NCBI GenBank assembly: GCA_031763025.1
Contig: JASSKH010000041.1
Location: forward strand, 2,666,001 to 2,730,000
From: Macrocystis pyrifera
Lineage: Eukaryota; Sar; Phaeophyceae; Laminariales; Laminariaceae
Direction: 5' to 3'
Length of the DNA stretch: 64,000 bases
Position numbers and translations under genes: made by a program. Positions 48,215 to 60,618 of this stretch are shown piece after piece. The notes beneath the pieces were generated by a model that was not told the origin of the DNA, did not search any database, and worked only from the letters and a program-made list of their open reading frames with translations. Position 1 is the first letter of the stretch. Each line of letters opens with the position of its first letter.

Positions 48215-48420
48215 TGATTGTGGTCCAAGTGAGTGCTGCAGATCGCTGGTGTTGTCGTTGTTGTTGTTGTTGTTGTTGTTGTTTTCGTCACATTAAACCG
48301 TTCTTTCTACCCGTCGACATCCAGCACAACCAGTGTCCGTGCCGATTCTTCAATCCTAGAGAGATACAAGTTCTGTGGTCACAAAGCTACGCCACAGAGA
48401 TACTACGTTGCCACGTAGCT
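48215..48420 (+). repeat. Dispersed repeat of the CAGTGTCCGTGCCGATTC type
   Basis: (TTG)n then CACATTAAACCGTTCTTTC, CCCGTCGACATCCAGCACA, CAGTGTCCGTGCCGATTCTT, CCTAGAGAGATAC, TGTGGTCAC and TACTACGTTGCCACGTA; nearly identical to 59075-59240. Confidence 0.65.
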
Positions 48421-50612
48421 CTGACTTACTGCTGTACGTCCAGCAGTATTAATAGTCAGTATATCGCACGAGTGCTGCACCACGCTGCGTATGAACAAAC
48501 GTATTGCGCGTATGGTACCTGATACCGGGTTATATATATACCATGACAACAGCAGCACTTTAATTTTATACCCGCTGGGGCCGGGACGATACGAGTCATC
48601 GGACCCAGCCCTTTATTCATACGGTACGGTACGTGTTCCCATCTCTTCGATATTTTCTACCTGGTACATGCTTCTACTCCCTCTCTGCACTCATCATGTG
48701 GGACCATGGTATCTATTTTCGTACATATATCGTAAATGGATCACAAGGGAAATACACCACTCTAGTCTGGGGTATCGCGATCTACACCACTGCAGTTATT
48801 TTGTTGGTACTTTCATTATAGCGCCCCGGCGCAACTTTTGGTGCCTGCTCCGAGCGAATGTCACGCAAGGCAAAAGGCTCGATCGCGGGCAACGCGCAAC
48901 AAGCTACGAGGCAAAAGCATCGAGAGATTCCAACGGTATGAAAAAATCCTACGGTGACGTCCGACGAAGTCCGACGCAGAATCCGAGGTTTCATTCGTTC
49001 GACGTTTGGGCATGGCAAACAGAGCAGCCCCCGCCCCTGACCCCCTGACTCTATCTCTAGATCCCCGGGCCACGCAGGGTTTCGTATACCACTTTTGTAC
49101 CTAATTGTACGAACCGTTTGAATTAAATGTTGATATTTAAACATTCCTTATATTTAGGGACAGAGTGGGTCGGTACTTGGTAAAATTGGTACCGCTCTGG
49201 CCGGGAATATAATATACGATTATTTTTCATATCAGATTCCAAATGGATATTATTTTCCCGGTCGGTGTGGTGTATATTTTAGCAACCTGATACGCTGCTG
49301 TACTATTCCGGTCTGAAAAGAGGGTATTTGTCACTGTATAAAAAATACGGTACAGAAATGAGAAAATGCCTGATATGGGATATATATAATAATGAGCGGA
49401 AAGTCAGCCCCGGTATGTATGATTGCATGGTTGCCGGTTTTTGCTGGTAAAATATGTGGACTCCTAATAGTGTTCCTTATTTTCCGATTTTTTTCGATAT
49501 TTTTTCTTCAAGAGGGTGGGGAAGGTGGGATGGTTACGGCGTAACTCGTCTCGCAGCTCTTTGGTTCGAGGTGTGAGAGGCGACGGAGGCCGCAAACAGA
49601 TCTATTTGCAGACGACTCTTTGATTTTTTCTCCACCGGATGATTGCGTTGTTTATTTTTTGTTTCGTGATGGTGGTGGGTGGTGGTGGTATAATAAATAG
49701 TGGCGCTTGCTCTGCTGGCAAATTCGTTTCTTGTATTTGCGTTCTATTTTACTTTTCGATCCGTGTCATATTATATTAATAGTTGTCCAGAACATCTACC
49801 GTATGAACATAAGGCGCAAGACAACACCCCTCGGACGAATTTCCGGGCTGATTTTATTTGGCGACGGAAAGGGTGCCTAACACGGAGCGATGCGTGCGTC
49901 TATGGAAAGATCCCGACGACATCTGTTTACAACCACGATTTTCGATAAGTATGCCCTTCTTATTTTGGGGTTATCGGCGCGGAAATGCATCCCACCGGCG
50001 GGCGCTGTGTTGCCTTGCGTGTTGTACACGGCGGTGTTTAGCTTTAATACTTACACTCCACGTACGGAGACCACGGAGACCTCGTGTGCTCGGAATTTGT
50101 ATGATGCGAGCACGAGAATGCTCAAGTTCGTATGTACAAACCAGGTACTGGCTCGTATACGTATGATACATGTAAATACGTACGGTATGACTGATACTTC
50201 CGTAGCGCTGAAGCATGTATGATAGAGATGACATGTAAAAACAAATGAATGCTCCATACCAGGTGTGTCATACGTACCACGACAGCAGCAGCCGCAGCCC
50301 GCAGCCCTGGATGCAGAACCTATATATTTTTGACGAATGTATCCACACAATGTGCAGCAGAAATATCATTCAGGCATTACCTGTACATTACAGAAGTAAA
50401 TGTTATTAATATTACGCTTGATTCTCAGTGGTACTCTGTTTACATGTAGTGGTATTGTTCCTTCAGTTCGGTCTGTATCTCTGATGTGGCGTAGCAGGTA
50501 GTATTGTTGACCACAGAGCTTGTATCTCTCTATTACAGGATTGAAGAATCGGCACTGACAATGGTTATGCTGGGTCTCGACGGCTAGAAAGAACGGTTGA
50601 GCCCTTGCAATA

Positions 50613-50700
50613 CTGCAGTCCCGTTTTGGGACAAACTTACATAGAATTTGAGTGGTTTGTCACGAAAACGGGACTGACTGCAATTTGCTCTAAAAGGGTA
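50613..50700. mobile_element. GGGACTGCAG palindromic element
   Basis: CTGCAGTCCCGTTTTGGGAC at the left and CGAAAACGGGACTGACTGCA at the right, followed by TAAAAGGG. Confidence 0.65.
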
Positions 50701-51014
50701 TACCAGGTATATGTGAAGGACACACACATAAAGATGGGTTATTCCGAGGACAACAACAGCGATACTGCTGCTGCTGCTGCTGTAGGCGGGCTGTGTTCTT
50801 AATTTCGAGGGTTGGAGGTTGGGCGGGGACAGGTTGGACTGGTTGTGAATGAATATTTTCGTACAAAAGAGGGACGCAATTATATTGAAGCATTACTCAG
50901 AATCATAAGTGGGCGCGTATCGTACGTACGATGTACACGAAGAATATGAAATATTATGATTATACCTGGTACTCCTGTTGTACATCAATAGTGAACATGT
51001 ACGAGGTATAATAT

Positions 51015-51093
51015 ACCCGTTCTGTTCGAAGTATAAGGATCGTTTGTGTCAAATTGCATGTACAAAGAATCCTTATATTTGCGGACAGAACGG
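51015..51093. mobile_element. Stowaway-like mini-MITE (79 bp, TA duplication)
   Basis: CCCGTTCTGTTCGAAGTATA at the left and its inverted CTTATATTTGCGGACAGAAC at the right are flanked by TA on both sides. The terminus resembles the plant Stowaway/Tc1-mariner CTCCGTCC...AATATAAG pattern. Confidence 0.6.
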
Positions 51094-51190
51094 TATAGCT
51101 ATGCTGCTATAATATCAATATTAATAGGTACCTTGCAGCAGTAACCGGAACACACTCACCTACAATGTTGTCTGTAAAGAGTACGAGGTA

Positions 51191-51273
51191 CCACTCTGTC
51201 CTATTATTATATAAGCACCGGTTTAAGACTAATTAGTAAATCAAACGTGTGCTTATATTTGGGGACGGAGTGG
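51191..51273. mobile_element. Stowaway-like mini-MITE (83 bp, TA duplication)
   Basis: CCACTCTGTCCTATTATTAT at the left and CTTATATTTGGGGACGGAGT at the right, flanked by TA. A related end is seen at 49147-49168 (CTTATATTTAGGGACAGAG). Confidence 0.6.
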
Positions 51274-52679
51274 TATGATATACCGATATTACCAGGCATT
51301 ACGAGCGTATATCGACTGCTGTACAGAACTGATACTGACTGTAAAGGAGTGTCGTATGTACGGAAAGTTAACCCTACTTCAAACTAAAAGTAAAGCCTGT
51401 GGGTACGAAAGCAATATAAATAGTACAACGGGATAATATCTGTCTGCGCTGCTTGAGGTTTTGTTTGTGCGCCTCCACGACGAACGATGTGTCGTATGCT
51501 GCATCATATGCTGACGATCTGACCAAGCGGGCTTCTTCTAACGGGTACCTAGGCCGCTGCGGTTGCTGCTGCTGGACGGAATTTGGCTGCTGTTTGTCTC
51601 GGGCGTCCCTTGCTCGAGGTACTCGTAGAGGTATCCGTAGAAGCAATCATGCATACATGTTCGTAACACGTCTAAAGTTGGGAGTGAGTGAGGTACTACT
51701 GCTGCATGCCCCCCTGCTATAGCAGCGGTACGTAAATGTCTTTATATAGCTGGCGTCTGCTGGGACCTGCTGTCGGCTCTCCGTCGTCTGATGCTCCCAC
51801 ATGACGTATGCCACCCTGGCCGCGAATACTGAACGTTTATTGTGTCCCCGGTCAGAGTGGTAGCGGGTGGTAAATGTACAACTCAAACTAAATGTCAAAA
51901 TTCGATTTTCCTCTCACGAAGGAATTGAGTACTTCGATAGTTTTGTCGACCACTTGACCTTCGCGTGCATCCATAGAACCAGATATGATACCTGGTATGA
52001 TATATGTATGATTATCATTTTTTTGTGTACCGAAGTACGCGTACGTAGATATCCCGGATTCCTGCCCACAAACGACCACGAAGACACCATTTGTCAACGG
52101 GTCGACTGGCTCGCAGAACGCGCGGGCAAAATTTCAGGACCTATCTACCAGAAATGGTGTGAACTTTTGGGTTTTTGAGGGGAAAGCTTGTGTAATTTGC
52201 ATACCTTGCTCGTAATTAGTTAGTTTCAGTGAAGGATTGATTTTTGGCGTTTTGTTCTAAGGATACGACAGATAATATATTGACTTCGCCCAGCCAATTC
52301 TTCGAATGTCTGCGCGAAGCTTTCTACAGGCATGCCGTGGAGAACCGACTGGTCCAGAAATAAAATTAAAAATTTTCTTCCTACGGAAACGCCTGACTGC
52401 TGTTCCTGCCCTTTGTTATTATAGTCGGGACACATGTTCGCCGCTAGCCCCTGCCAGCCCTAGGACCTCAACGAAAAAACTGGCAATGTCACTCTCTTCC
52501 GCTGCTAATGGTGGTCAGTGTGATGCCACATATTCCCATGTTTCATTCGAGTAGGTAGATATTACCGGCGGCTTTCGTGGCTGACGAAGTTTAGCGTTTA
52601 GCTTGAACCAGCTCGTATATCAGATATATGTGGATCACAGGTTGTTTGTCCACTGACAGTTGGGGATATCTGCAAGGGG

Positions 52680-52965
52680 CGAGTAGGTAATCCGACGGCG
52701 GATTGGTCTGGGTTGCTGACGGCAGCGGGGGGTGGGGGGAGTTTGCAGACGATAGTTTAGCTGACAAATCCGACGGCAGATTGGACTGGGCTGCTGCCGG
52801 CAAGGCAGCCGGGGGTGAGGGGAGTTCGCAACGATAGTTGGCGGCGGCGAGGGTTGAGGGGGGTTCGCAGACGGTAGTTGATATATCGTCCGCGAACCCC
52901 CGCTGCTGTCAGCAGCCCAGACCAATCTGCCGTCGGATTGGTCAGCTACTCGCCCCTACCTTCAA
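52680..52965. repeat. Tandem and inverted ~75-bp units
   Basis: Units with AATCCGACGGCGGATTGG, GCTGACGGCAG and GGGGAGTTTGCAGACGATAG occur at 52688 and 52765 in one orientation and at about 52880-52950 in the other, giving a large dyad. Confidence 0.55.
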
Positions 52966-55900
52966 TGGATTCTCCAGTTGGAGGCGTTCAAACATTGGGA
53001 GGCGATGTGGGTCACGGGTTGAGGCAATTTCGCAGTGTGGGGGCCTGAAAAGTCGTGACGTAGATCAATCACACACTAAAACCGACCAAATTTGTGACAA
53101 ATTTCGTACGCTGATTGGATGATGACTTGATGACATAGCTTGCTAATTCCGCCGCCGATCGCAGCACGGCACAGCTCCTGCAGCAGAAGCGCGTCACAGC
53201 AGATAGAAAGCTCGATGGAGGAAGCATCTGACGACCGTGTAGCAAGCAGCTAGCTGCTGCGACAACAAGCATGCCGCCCAATCGTGTGATGCCACCGGAC
53301 AGCCCCGAAACTGGAGACACAGATCACAGCAGCTGCAGCAGCAGCATTAGAGGAAAAGAGTGCGATGGCAAGCTTGACAAGCGGTTTCAAGCGAGAATAA
53401 AAACATTCAAAACGATAACCCAGAGACAGAGCCTCCTCGACACCCCGAAAACAAGCATACGCATAGGAGTTTGTTGGCACTCGTACGATCACAGCGACTA
53501 CTACAGTAGCTATGTCGTTGTTGCAGCGTGCGTGCTGTTATTGTCGTGAAGAGAGAGCGCCTCCCCCAATTCCTAACGTCGATCGACGAGAAGAGACGGG
53601 GCAGGCAGGGGCTTTGGGAAGAGCGTGCCGGAATTGTAAGGACCGTTGGGGCATCACTATGCCCAGAATGGCACGTACGTATCATTCGGCGTCGTGGATG
53701 GCTGGGGCCTTTCATAAATATCCCACATGCTCCAACGGATTGAGCTGATTTAAATACCTTCGGTGTAGCTCTACAGAAGATCGTTCGAATGTGACTATTT
53801 TCACGGCGAGGTTCTAGCTATAAAGCGCTCGTGGTGGCGTCGCAACAGAGAGCACATGGCACCGGCAACAATGAAACAAAACTTGAAAACTTGAGGGGCC
53901 CGTATCGAGAATGCCTGCGCAAGCCTTGGGGAAATTTCCCTCTCTTTCTTTTTCCCCTCCCCCAGGCCCCCTACTATAAAAACGCCTTGTTCGTCCACTG
54001 CCAGTTGGCGATATCTGCTATGCAAGATCGTGCAGGAGCAGAGGGTATCCTTCCGGTATCGTGGATATCGGATCTTGTACTAAAGTGGCCACAGATCTCC
54101 GTAAATCTGTCGGTAGTTGGGATACGGAATTGCCCTTCTCCGTCATCAATTTGTTGCTGACGACAGCCATCACGATCATCGATGCGAGATAGGCTTGTGT
54201 CTCGTCTCGTGATCACTTACTCTCGGCCTTCCGTGCAGAGCATCACCGATGCCTGGCGTGTCCTACACGGCGCACCGAGATCGAAGTACCACACACAGCT
54301 TGCAAACATGAGTTTCGACGAAAATCCTTGTATCTCTCACAGCTGTTCTTTTTTAATTTTTTTAATGAAAAGAGAAGTTTGCCTCATACATACCCAGGTC
54401 GAACCTGAGATACACCCATCTCAAATATATCGGTAATGACGGTAAAAAACGGCCTCGTTTTACTGGCTGCCATGTATATATAGATGCAAGAAGCCATATA
54501 GTACGAAAAAACAGCCAATTCCTTCAGGACTTAGAACTTTCACTTTCCAGCTGAACCCGTGGGAGGTTTTACCCTCAGCGATCTTCTGGACAAGCCGCTG
54601 TCACATGTGTCGTCCCTTCCCCCCGGTACGTGCCTTCATTTTTATCGCGCATGGGGTTCTTATTGTAGCATATATATACTCGTTTTAGTACTGGTGGTGT
54701 TTTTTTTTTTTTTTTTTTTGCAAGTACGACGTACCGGGTACCAAATATACCTACCTCAGCTCTGGAATCGAGTTTTATCTTCGAAACTCATCTTTGCAAA
54801 AGCTGCGTGCGATACAGCAGACTGCGCGTTCTGTGGTATCAGGTAGGTACATATTTCATACGTATACGGGGTGTGTACTTTCATCTTTTTATTCGTGTAC
54901 AACGTACTTGTTTGCAAAATCTTAACAATGTTCATTTTTTGTACGCATCGAAATCGCTACTCGTGGACGAATGGTGTACCATGTACCTGGTATGTATGGT
55001 GTCATGTATGATATGTATGCTCGTACCTAATATATGATTACAGGTACAGAGTAGTTGTCCCTTGTGCCGATAGGGCCAGCAAACTACATCGACATTATAG
55101 AGGCAACCTGAACTATTCCGCACACTACCACACGGACTGGTGCTTCCCATCTGCGCCAAGCGATTCGACCGGTACTACGAATAGGCGGCAACCGGCACTG
55201 TGGTGGGACTACTACTGCTCTACGACGAATGTACATACAAGGCGCTTGGCCTACCGGGCGGTTCCCCCCACTACGCTCGCTCACGAGCAAGAACGTAGCG
55301 GAGCAAATGGTGCAAAGGTGTAGCTGCAAACAGGCAACTTGCGAATGTCAAGAGCCCCATGCTCCATCCGGGAAAACAACCCGGACGTCGCATGCATGTA
55401 CGTACATCCTTGTTTTGATATGAACGAAAGACAAAGCACAGCACGGCACACACCACCGCCAAAAAAATGACTATCAAACAAAAATGAAAAATTGAACGTA
55501 AAAAACAATCCTCGTCCCCCTGGCGTAGTTACTTCCCGTCTGATTGGAACACCTTGAGCAGGTAAAAAAGAAAACAAATAGCGAAGCTTCTCTCAGCCTT
55601 GTGCGCCCTCCGCCCCTCTCGCGACCATCTCGCCACCGATTCGGTTCGGGTAAAGCTTTCTTCCCTCTCTGCCCCAGGGAGCCTCGTCGCGCGCGCCGCG
55701 TCAAGCCCAGTGCTCGCCCTCGTTCGCCGGCTTGATAATGTTGGTGTTCAGACTGCGATGCTCTCTCTCTGAAATTCAGCTTGTTCGCAAAAAAGTTGCA
55801 CCGCTTGAATGTTATTTTGCACCCCAAAACGGCCCTGAAAGACTCGTACATACTATGTTCAACCCGATATCAGGAGGCCAGACATCGCCCGTTCATGCTT

Positions 55901-56201
55901 CCCTCGTGTCTCGATGCACACGCGACGCCTAGCTACGAAACGGCGACCGCGCTCCTTCCAACCCCCCCTCTACCCACCAGCGCCCGCTGACACTCGCGAT
56001 GGCGCCGCGCTCGCCCGCGGTGCCGTGCTCTGGGTGCACGCACACACTCGAAGCCAAAAAACGTCGCCGGCAAGAAATAGAAGGAAACGGTGTTCGAGTG
56101 AGACCTCTGAGGAGCCAGGGATGTACCAACCGAGCCCGCTCAGGGAACAGACGAAATATGTGTCAGTCTATGATACGAAGTACCTGGTATGTGGCTTGTA
56201 C

Positions 56202-56405
56202 TATTATGGGGGACCATAGTAAATAGGACCTACGGTACACACAAAAAACCTATATATTTACGTCTTTTTACTAACAATATTTGGTCCTATTTACCACTAT
56301 TACGGGGATCCATAGTTAACGGGACCAAATTTTGTTAGTAAAAATAGGTAATATATAGGTTTTTATGTATACCATAGGTCCTGTTAACTATGTACCCCCG
56401 TAATA
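56202..56405. mobile_element. Two adjacent hairpin MITEs, the first 3'-truncated
   Basis: The first starts TATTATGGGGGACCATAG at 56202 and loses its right terminus at about 56297, where the second (56298-56405) begins TATTACGGGGATCCATAG and ends ACCCCCGTAATA. Confidence 0.7.
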
Positions 56406-56589
56406 GTATGATCCCCGGTATTACGACAGAGAGAGGGATACAGTGTTGAAAATATTTCGTTAGCATCGGCCACACGAGGCAGCCCGGGTCGGCTGCTGCT
56501 GGGTTGAGCGGTGACTCACTTTCGTGCCCTTCCTACCTGCGAGACAAAAGGTGCGCGCACTTCGTTCGTAGCACTGCGAGCGCTCGCAC

Positions 56590-56730
56590 TATTACGGGAG
56601 GTCATCTCATAGTAAGCACAACCCAAGATAGACCCGAAAACCATACATGCCCCCTATGTTTTCAGACCATATTTGGTTCTGATTACTACAGCAGTACGTA
56701 CTGTGGTATGGTACACGTTCCCGCGTAATA
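56590..56730. mobile_element. Diverged hairpin MITE
   Basis: TATTACGGGAGGTCATC at the left and TTCCCGCGTAATA at the right; the centre (CATACATGCCCCC) is diverged and 141 bp in all. Confidence 0.5.
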
Positions 56731-57814
56731 GGCGGTGGGCATCATGTTCATGGTGCTTCTCATGTGTGGTCGATTGCCCGGAAGTCTCAACTATTTATAG
56801 CAGTATATAATGAACCCAGCAGTAGCTTCTCACGTACGTACCGGTTGTCTCGACGGGACTGCCAGACGCTACGTACGTGTAGATATCGTGTTGTTTTTGG
56901 TAGTTCTTTCACCAGGTATTGTAGAAGCCTGTATAGCTTTCTTTCTTCATCGTAGGAGGCTGTGCTGCTGCCTGTGCTGTCTTCTTGTGTTTGCACGGTA
57001 ATCTCTCAACGACACGCCGGTGGTATGACCTGTGACTGGTGATGCTTCGTATCACCTGTGCGTTATGATACATACCAGATATCGGAGCCGCTTGCTGCTG
57101 CACTGCTTGCTACACGAATAATATATACTTTCGTAAATTTTGTGTACTGTATTGCATTGCGTCCGTCCCCTTTTTGCGAAATTAATTAATCACAACCCCA
57201 AGCCGGCGTTCCCGGCGGCTTGGTACTGTAGATGGTCCGCGTGCTTACTACAGCAGTATATATGAGCAATTTCCTGGGTTCGAGTCTCACGGAGTGCATA
57301 CTCGTAGAGACTTTTTGTCGTATTGAATTAATTTGCGGAAAGCGCGAGTGCTTGAGTTATTGATATTAATAGCAACATTCGATGAAAATCGACGAGCAGT
57401 GGGAATGCTGAACCCTATGCGCGATAAACATGAAGGCGCGTACCGGAGGGGAGAAGAGACGACACCTGTGACCACGGCTTATCCAGAAGAAGGCTCAGGG
57501 TAAAAACCTCCTATTACAGATTAATATTACGAGTTAAGCTGGAAAGTAAAAGTGATGACCCCCCCAAAAACCCCAACAATGTACCATGTATGTCACTATA
57601 ACGACGACTATATACACTTATTAATAGAAGCATATTTATTATTTACGTTGGTAGTCGCACCGTGGCGGCACTGAATCTTCGAAACTTCAAAACTTTCCAT
57701 TAAAATGCAAGTAGGGGGGGGGCTAAAGAGGGACGCGAAACATATGTTATTGGGAAAAAGCCTCGCCCCGCCCTGGAGTTTACGATGTCACAGAGACCCT
57801 GTACTCGTGGTCCT

Positions 57815-58240
57815 TCACAGCAGTTGTCGTGATCATATTGTTGTTGTCTTGACATTAAATCGTCCTTTGTGCCCAGCTTCATCAGTACACCCTGTGTCCG
57901 TCCTGATTCCTTATCCTAGAGAGATACTGATTCCGTGGTCGCAGACTGTGAGACAGAGGAAGACCTAAAATAAAAAATAATCGCAAATTCAAGTGTCAAG
58001 CAAGTGAATGTCAGCGTACCGGGTACGAGAACCAACAACACAAGCAGGACAAAAAAATAAGAGCAAAAAGACAACGAAACAAAAACAAAACAAAAAAAAT
58101 AAAATAAAATGAAGAACAGAATAAACGACGCAAGGACTTCAGACAAGGCTGCCAGACGGACAGCGTTCGTACTCAGGAAGGACAGATGTCTGCTGGGCGG
58201 ATGAAGCGACACGAAAGAGAGGGAGCTACAGGCAACAACA
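57815..58240 (+). repeat. ~430-bp dispersed repeat, copy 2
   Basis: Same landmarks as at 8895-9345, in the same order. The first ~150 bp are a subset shared with shorter relatives at 48215-48420, 59073-59240, 61050-61140 and 62690-62930 and, inverted, 50465-50600. Confidence 0.6.
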
Positions 58241-58628
58241 GTAGTATTACGAAAAAAAGACGGACACAACAATAGTTGTTGTTGTTTGCACACTGTTAAC
58301 CCTGTTTAAAAAAAGACGGACACGACAATTGTTGTTTTTGTTGTTGTTTCCTCACTGTCAATACTAACACCCTCTTTGGACTTGAGAGGGGAAACATTGA
58401 CTATACAAACCGATGATCAAAGCAATGGCCACTGCGTGATTGGGGGATGATACAAGAAATATGTGTCCGAGCTACAATGCAATCAAGAGTCGCACGCCAC
58501 GGGCGCATACATCATTGCTACTACCCGTACACAGCTCGGCGCTCACGCTGGTCCTATACTCGTACCATCGATAACACCAAAGTTATCGTTGTTGTTTTGG
58601 TCGCTATCTCGGGATCCCAAAGAAGTTG

Positions 58629-58720
58629 ACCCTTTTAGGACTGCTGTCCCGATTTGGGGACAAAGCACTCAGATTTGAACTATAGTGTCCCCAAAACGGG
58701 ACTGCAGTCCTAAAGGAGTT
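58629..58720. mobile_element. GGGACTGCAG palindromic element
   Basis: ACCCTTTTAGGACTGC... at the left and ACGGGACTGCAGTCCTAAAG at the right; this copy shows that the inverted repeats extend into the AACCCTTTTAGG flank. Confidence 0.7.
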
Positions 58721-58777
58721 AGTAGGTCAACTCATCGTCAAAAATCCGCTGGTCACAGCACAGGCTCGAAAAGTCTG

Positions 58778-60316
58778 CAGTGGAAGGGTAAGAGTTATCA
58801 ACACGTCAGGAAAAATATAATACAAAATCGAGACCTCTAGTATTTATACTCTTATTGCAGTAGCAGAACAGCAAGCACAGGCATTAAAATAAAGCTGTAC
58901 AGGCAGCAGTAGTAGCAGACAAACAGTTCATAATTTCACTATAAATAGCAGTGGAAGGGTAAGAGTTATTTTTTATCAACACGTCAGGAAAAACATCATA
59001 CAAAATCGAGGCCTCTAGTATTTAAACTCTTATTGCAGTAACAGAACAGCAAGCACAGGCAATAAAGCTGTACAGCAGTTGTTGTTGTTGTTGTTGTTTT
59101 CGTCACATTAAACCGTTCTTTCTACCCGTCGACATCCAGCACAACCAGTGTCCGTGCCGATTCTTCTATCCTAGAGAGATACCACAAGTTCTGTGGTCAC
59201 AAATCTACGCCACAGAGATATACTACGTTGCCACGTATGCAATGCAATGCCATGTCATCATACTGCGTACGACAGGCACGACATACACATTCCATGACCT
59301 AGAGAAACGAAACGAAACGAAACAAGGAGAAAAAAAAACAAAAAACAAAGACAATTCGAAAGAGAAAAGTAGTAGCAGACAGCCAGTCCATAATTTTACT
59401 ATTAAAAGCAGTGGAAGGGTACGGCTGTTTACTATGCGGTTCGATTTCGAGCTTCAGATTTGTCTTTTTCGATCTCAAAAACGAATGACCCTGCTTATGC
59501 AATCCAAATATGCAAAATCCGACTTGAAAATTTTCGATTTGAGAATCCGATGACCCAAGTCGTCAGATTTTGGCGCAAAATCCGACGACCTGGGTCATCA
59601 GATTTTCAAATCGACAAATGGCATGCTCTCTAAATTCAAGATGTTATCGACGACAGCAAACAGCAGCAGAACGACCGATGAGTTGGATGGTGATAAAGCT
59701 GTATAGCGACGTTGCTTCGCGCCTGACGCGCGGATGGCGCGTCCCTTCGTGGCCAGACTAGAGTCGGCTGGCGCGGGCTCGGGCCTAGAGACCAAGAGAA
59801 GAGCACTCGGCACGCGCCTCTCCGTGGATACGTACTCGTAGACTACACTGCTGTACAGCAGCAGCAGTCAAGTCACAAAATGAAACACAAAATACCAAGA
59901 CAGGTTGACTCTAGCGCACTCGCCACGCCTCTTCACCACCAGACTAGAGGCAGTCAGCGTGGGCTCGGACGCTTGGGTCCTACGCGCAGGGCAGCAAATC
60001 ACAAGAACAGCAGTTGATCTCGGCGTTTGCTCGAATCTCTACACGCACAATAAATCTGATTTTTCCGCATAGGAAGACCCTTTCGATTTGTCAAGCTCAT
60101 ATCTGAAAATGCCATCGGGTCAAAATCTGAAGCTCAAAAATCGAACCGCATAGGAAACGGCCTATAAGAGAGTTATCAACACGTCAGGAAAAATGTAATA
60201 CAAAATCGAGGCCTCTAGTATTTATGCTCTTATTGCAGTAGCAGAACAGCAAGCTCAGGCAATAAAGCTGTACAGGAGTAGCAGCAGACAAACAGTGCAT
60301 AATTTCACTACGGGTA
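58778..60316 (+). repeat. 171-bp tandem repeat, three units, two of them split by insertions
   Basis: Units start CAGTGGAAGGGTAAGAGTTA at 58778, 58949 and 59409. Unit 2 is interrupted at 59073-59367 by a ~295-bp dispersed repeat and unit 3 at 59422-60162 by the 741-bp TIR element. Each unit holds AACACGTCAGG, CTCTAGTATTTA and AATAAAGCTGTACAG. Confidence 0.7.
59422..60162 (+). mobile_element. 741-bp TIR element with TA target duplication
   Basis: Termini GGCTGTTTACTATGCGGTTC and the inverted GGCCGTTTCCTATGCGGTTC continue as a longer imperfect inverted repeat (GAGCTTCAGATTT). It interrupts the third unit of a 171-bp tandem repeat between GGGTA and TATAAGAG, which marks the ends and a TA duplication. 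The interior has GC-rich inverted halves but no coding frame, so it is non-autonomous. Confidence 0.7.
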
Positions 60317-60401
60317 GATATGTTCGAAGAAACGTGGTAACGTAGGGGGGTTGTGTATATATTTAATTTATTTCGCGCAAGAGCGATCAGGTACAATATG
60401 C

Positions 60402-60618
60402 GTGACGACTTCTTAACCCCTGTATATAGGAAGGATTGCGGTCCCACTAGCTGTGGCGACCGAAAACTTGGAATTAGAGATGAAGTCAGGTACATGTACG
60501 TACAGCAGTGCAGTACTGAAAGGGTTCCCCTTTCGCTTGCTTTCTGTACACACATATAGCTGAGTACACTCTAATTCCAAGTCGTTTGTCCCCAAAACAG
60601 GAGTGCGGTCCTGCTGTA
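60402..60618. mobile_element. Long diverged relative of the GGGACTGCAG element
   Basis: ATTGCGGTCCCACTAGC and GACCGAAAACTTGGAATTAG at the left face CTAATTCCAAGTCGTTTGTC and CAGGAGTGCGGTCCTG at the right, enclosing about 100 bp. Confidence 0.45.

Noticed and set aside
48861-49073. Arg/Ser-rich minus-strand frame near 49 kb
   Set aside because: Looks weakly coding, but no acceptor with a pyrimidine tract and no exon partner was found.
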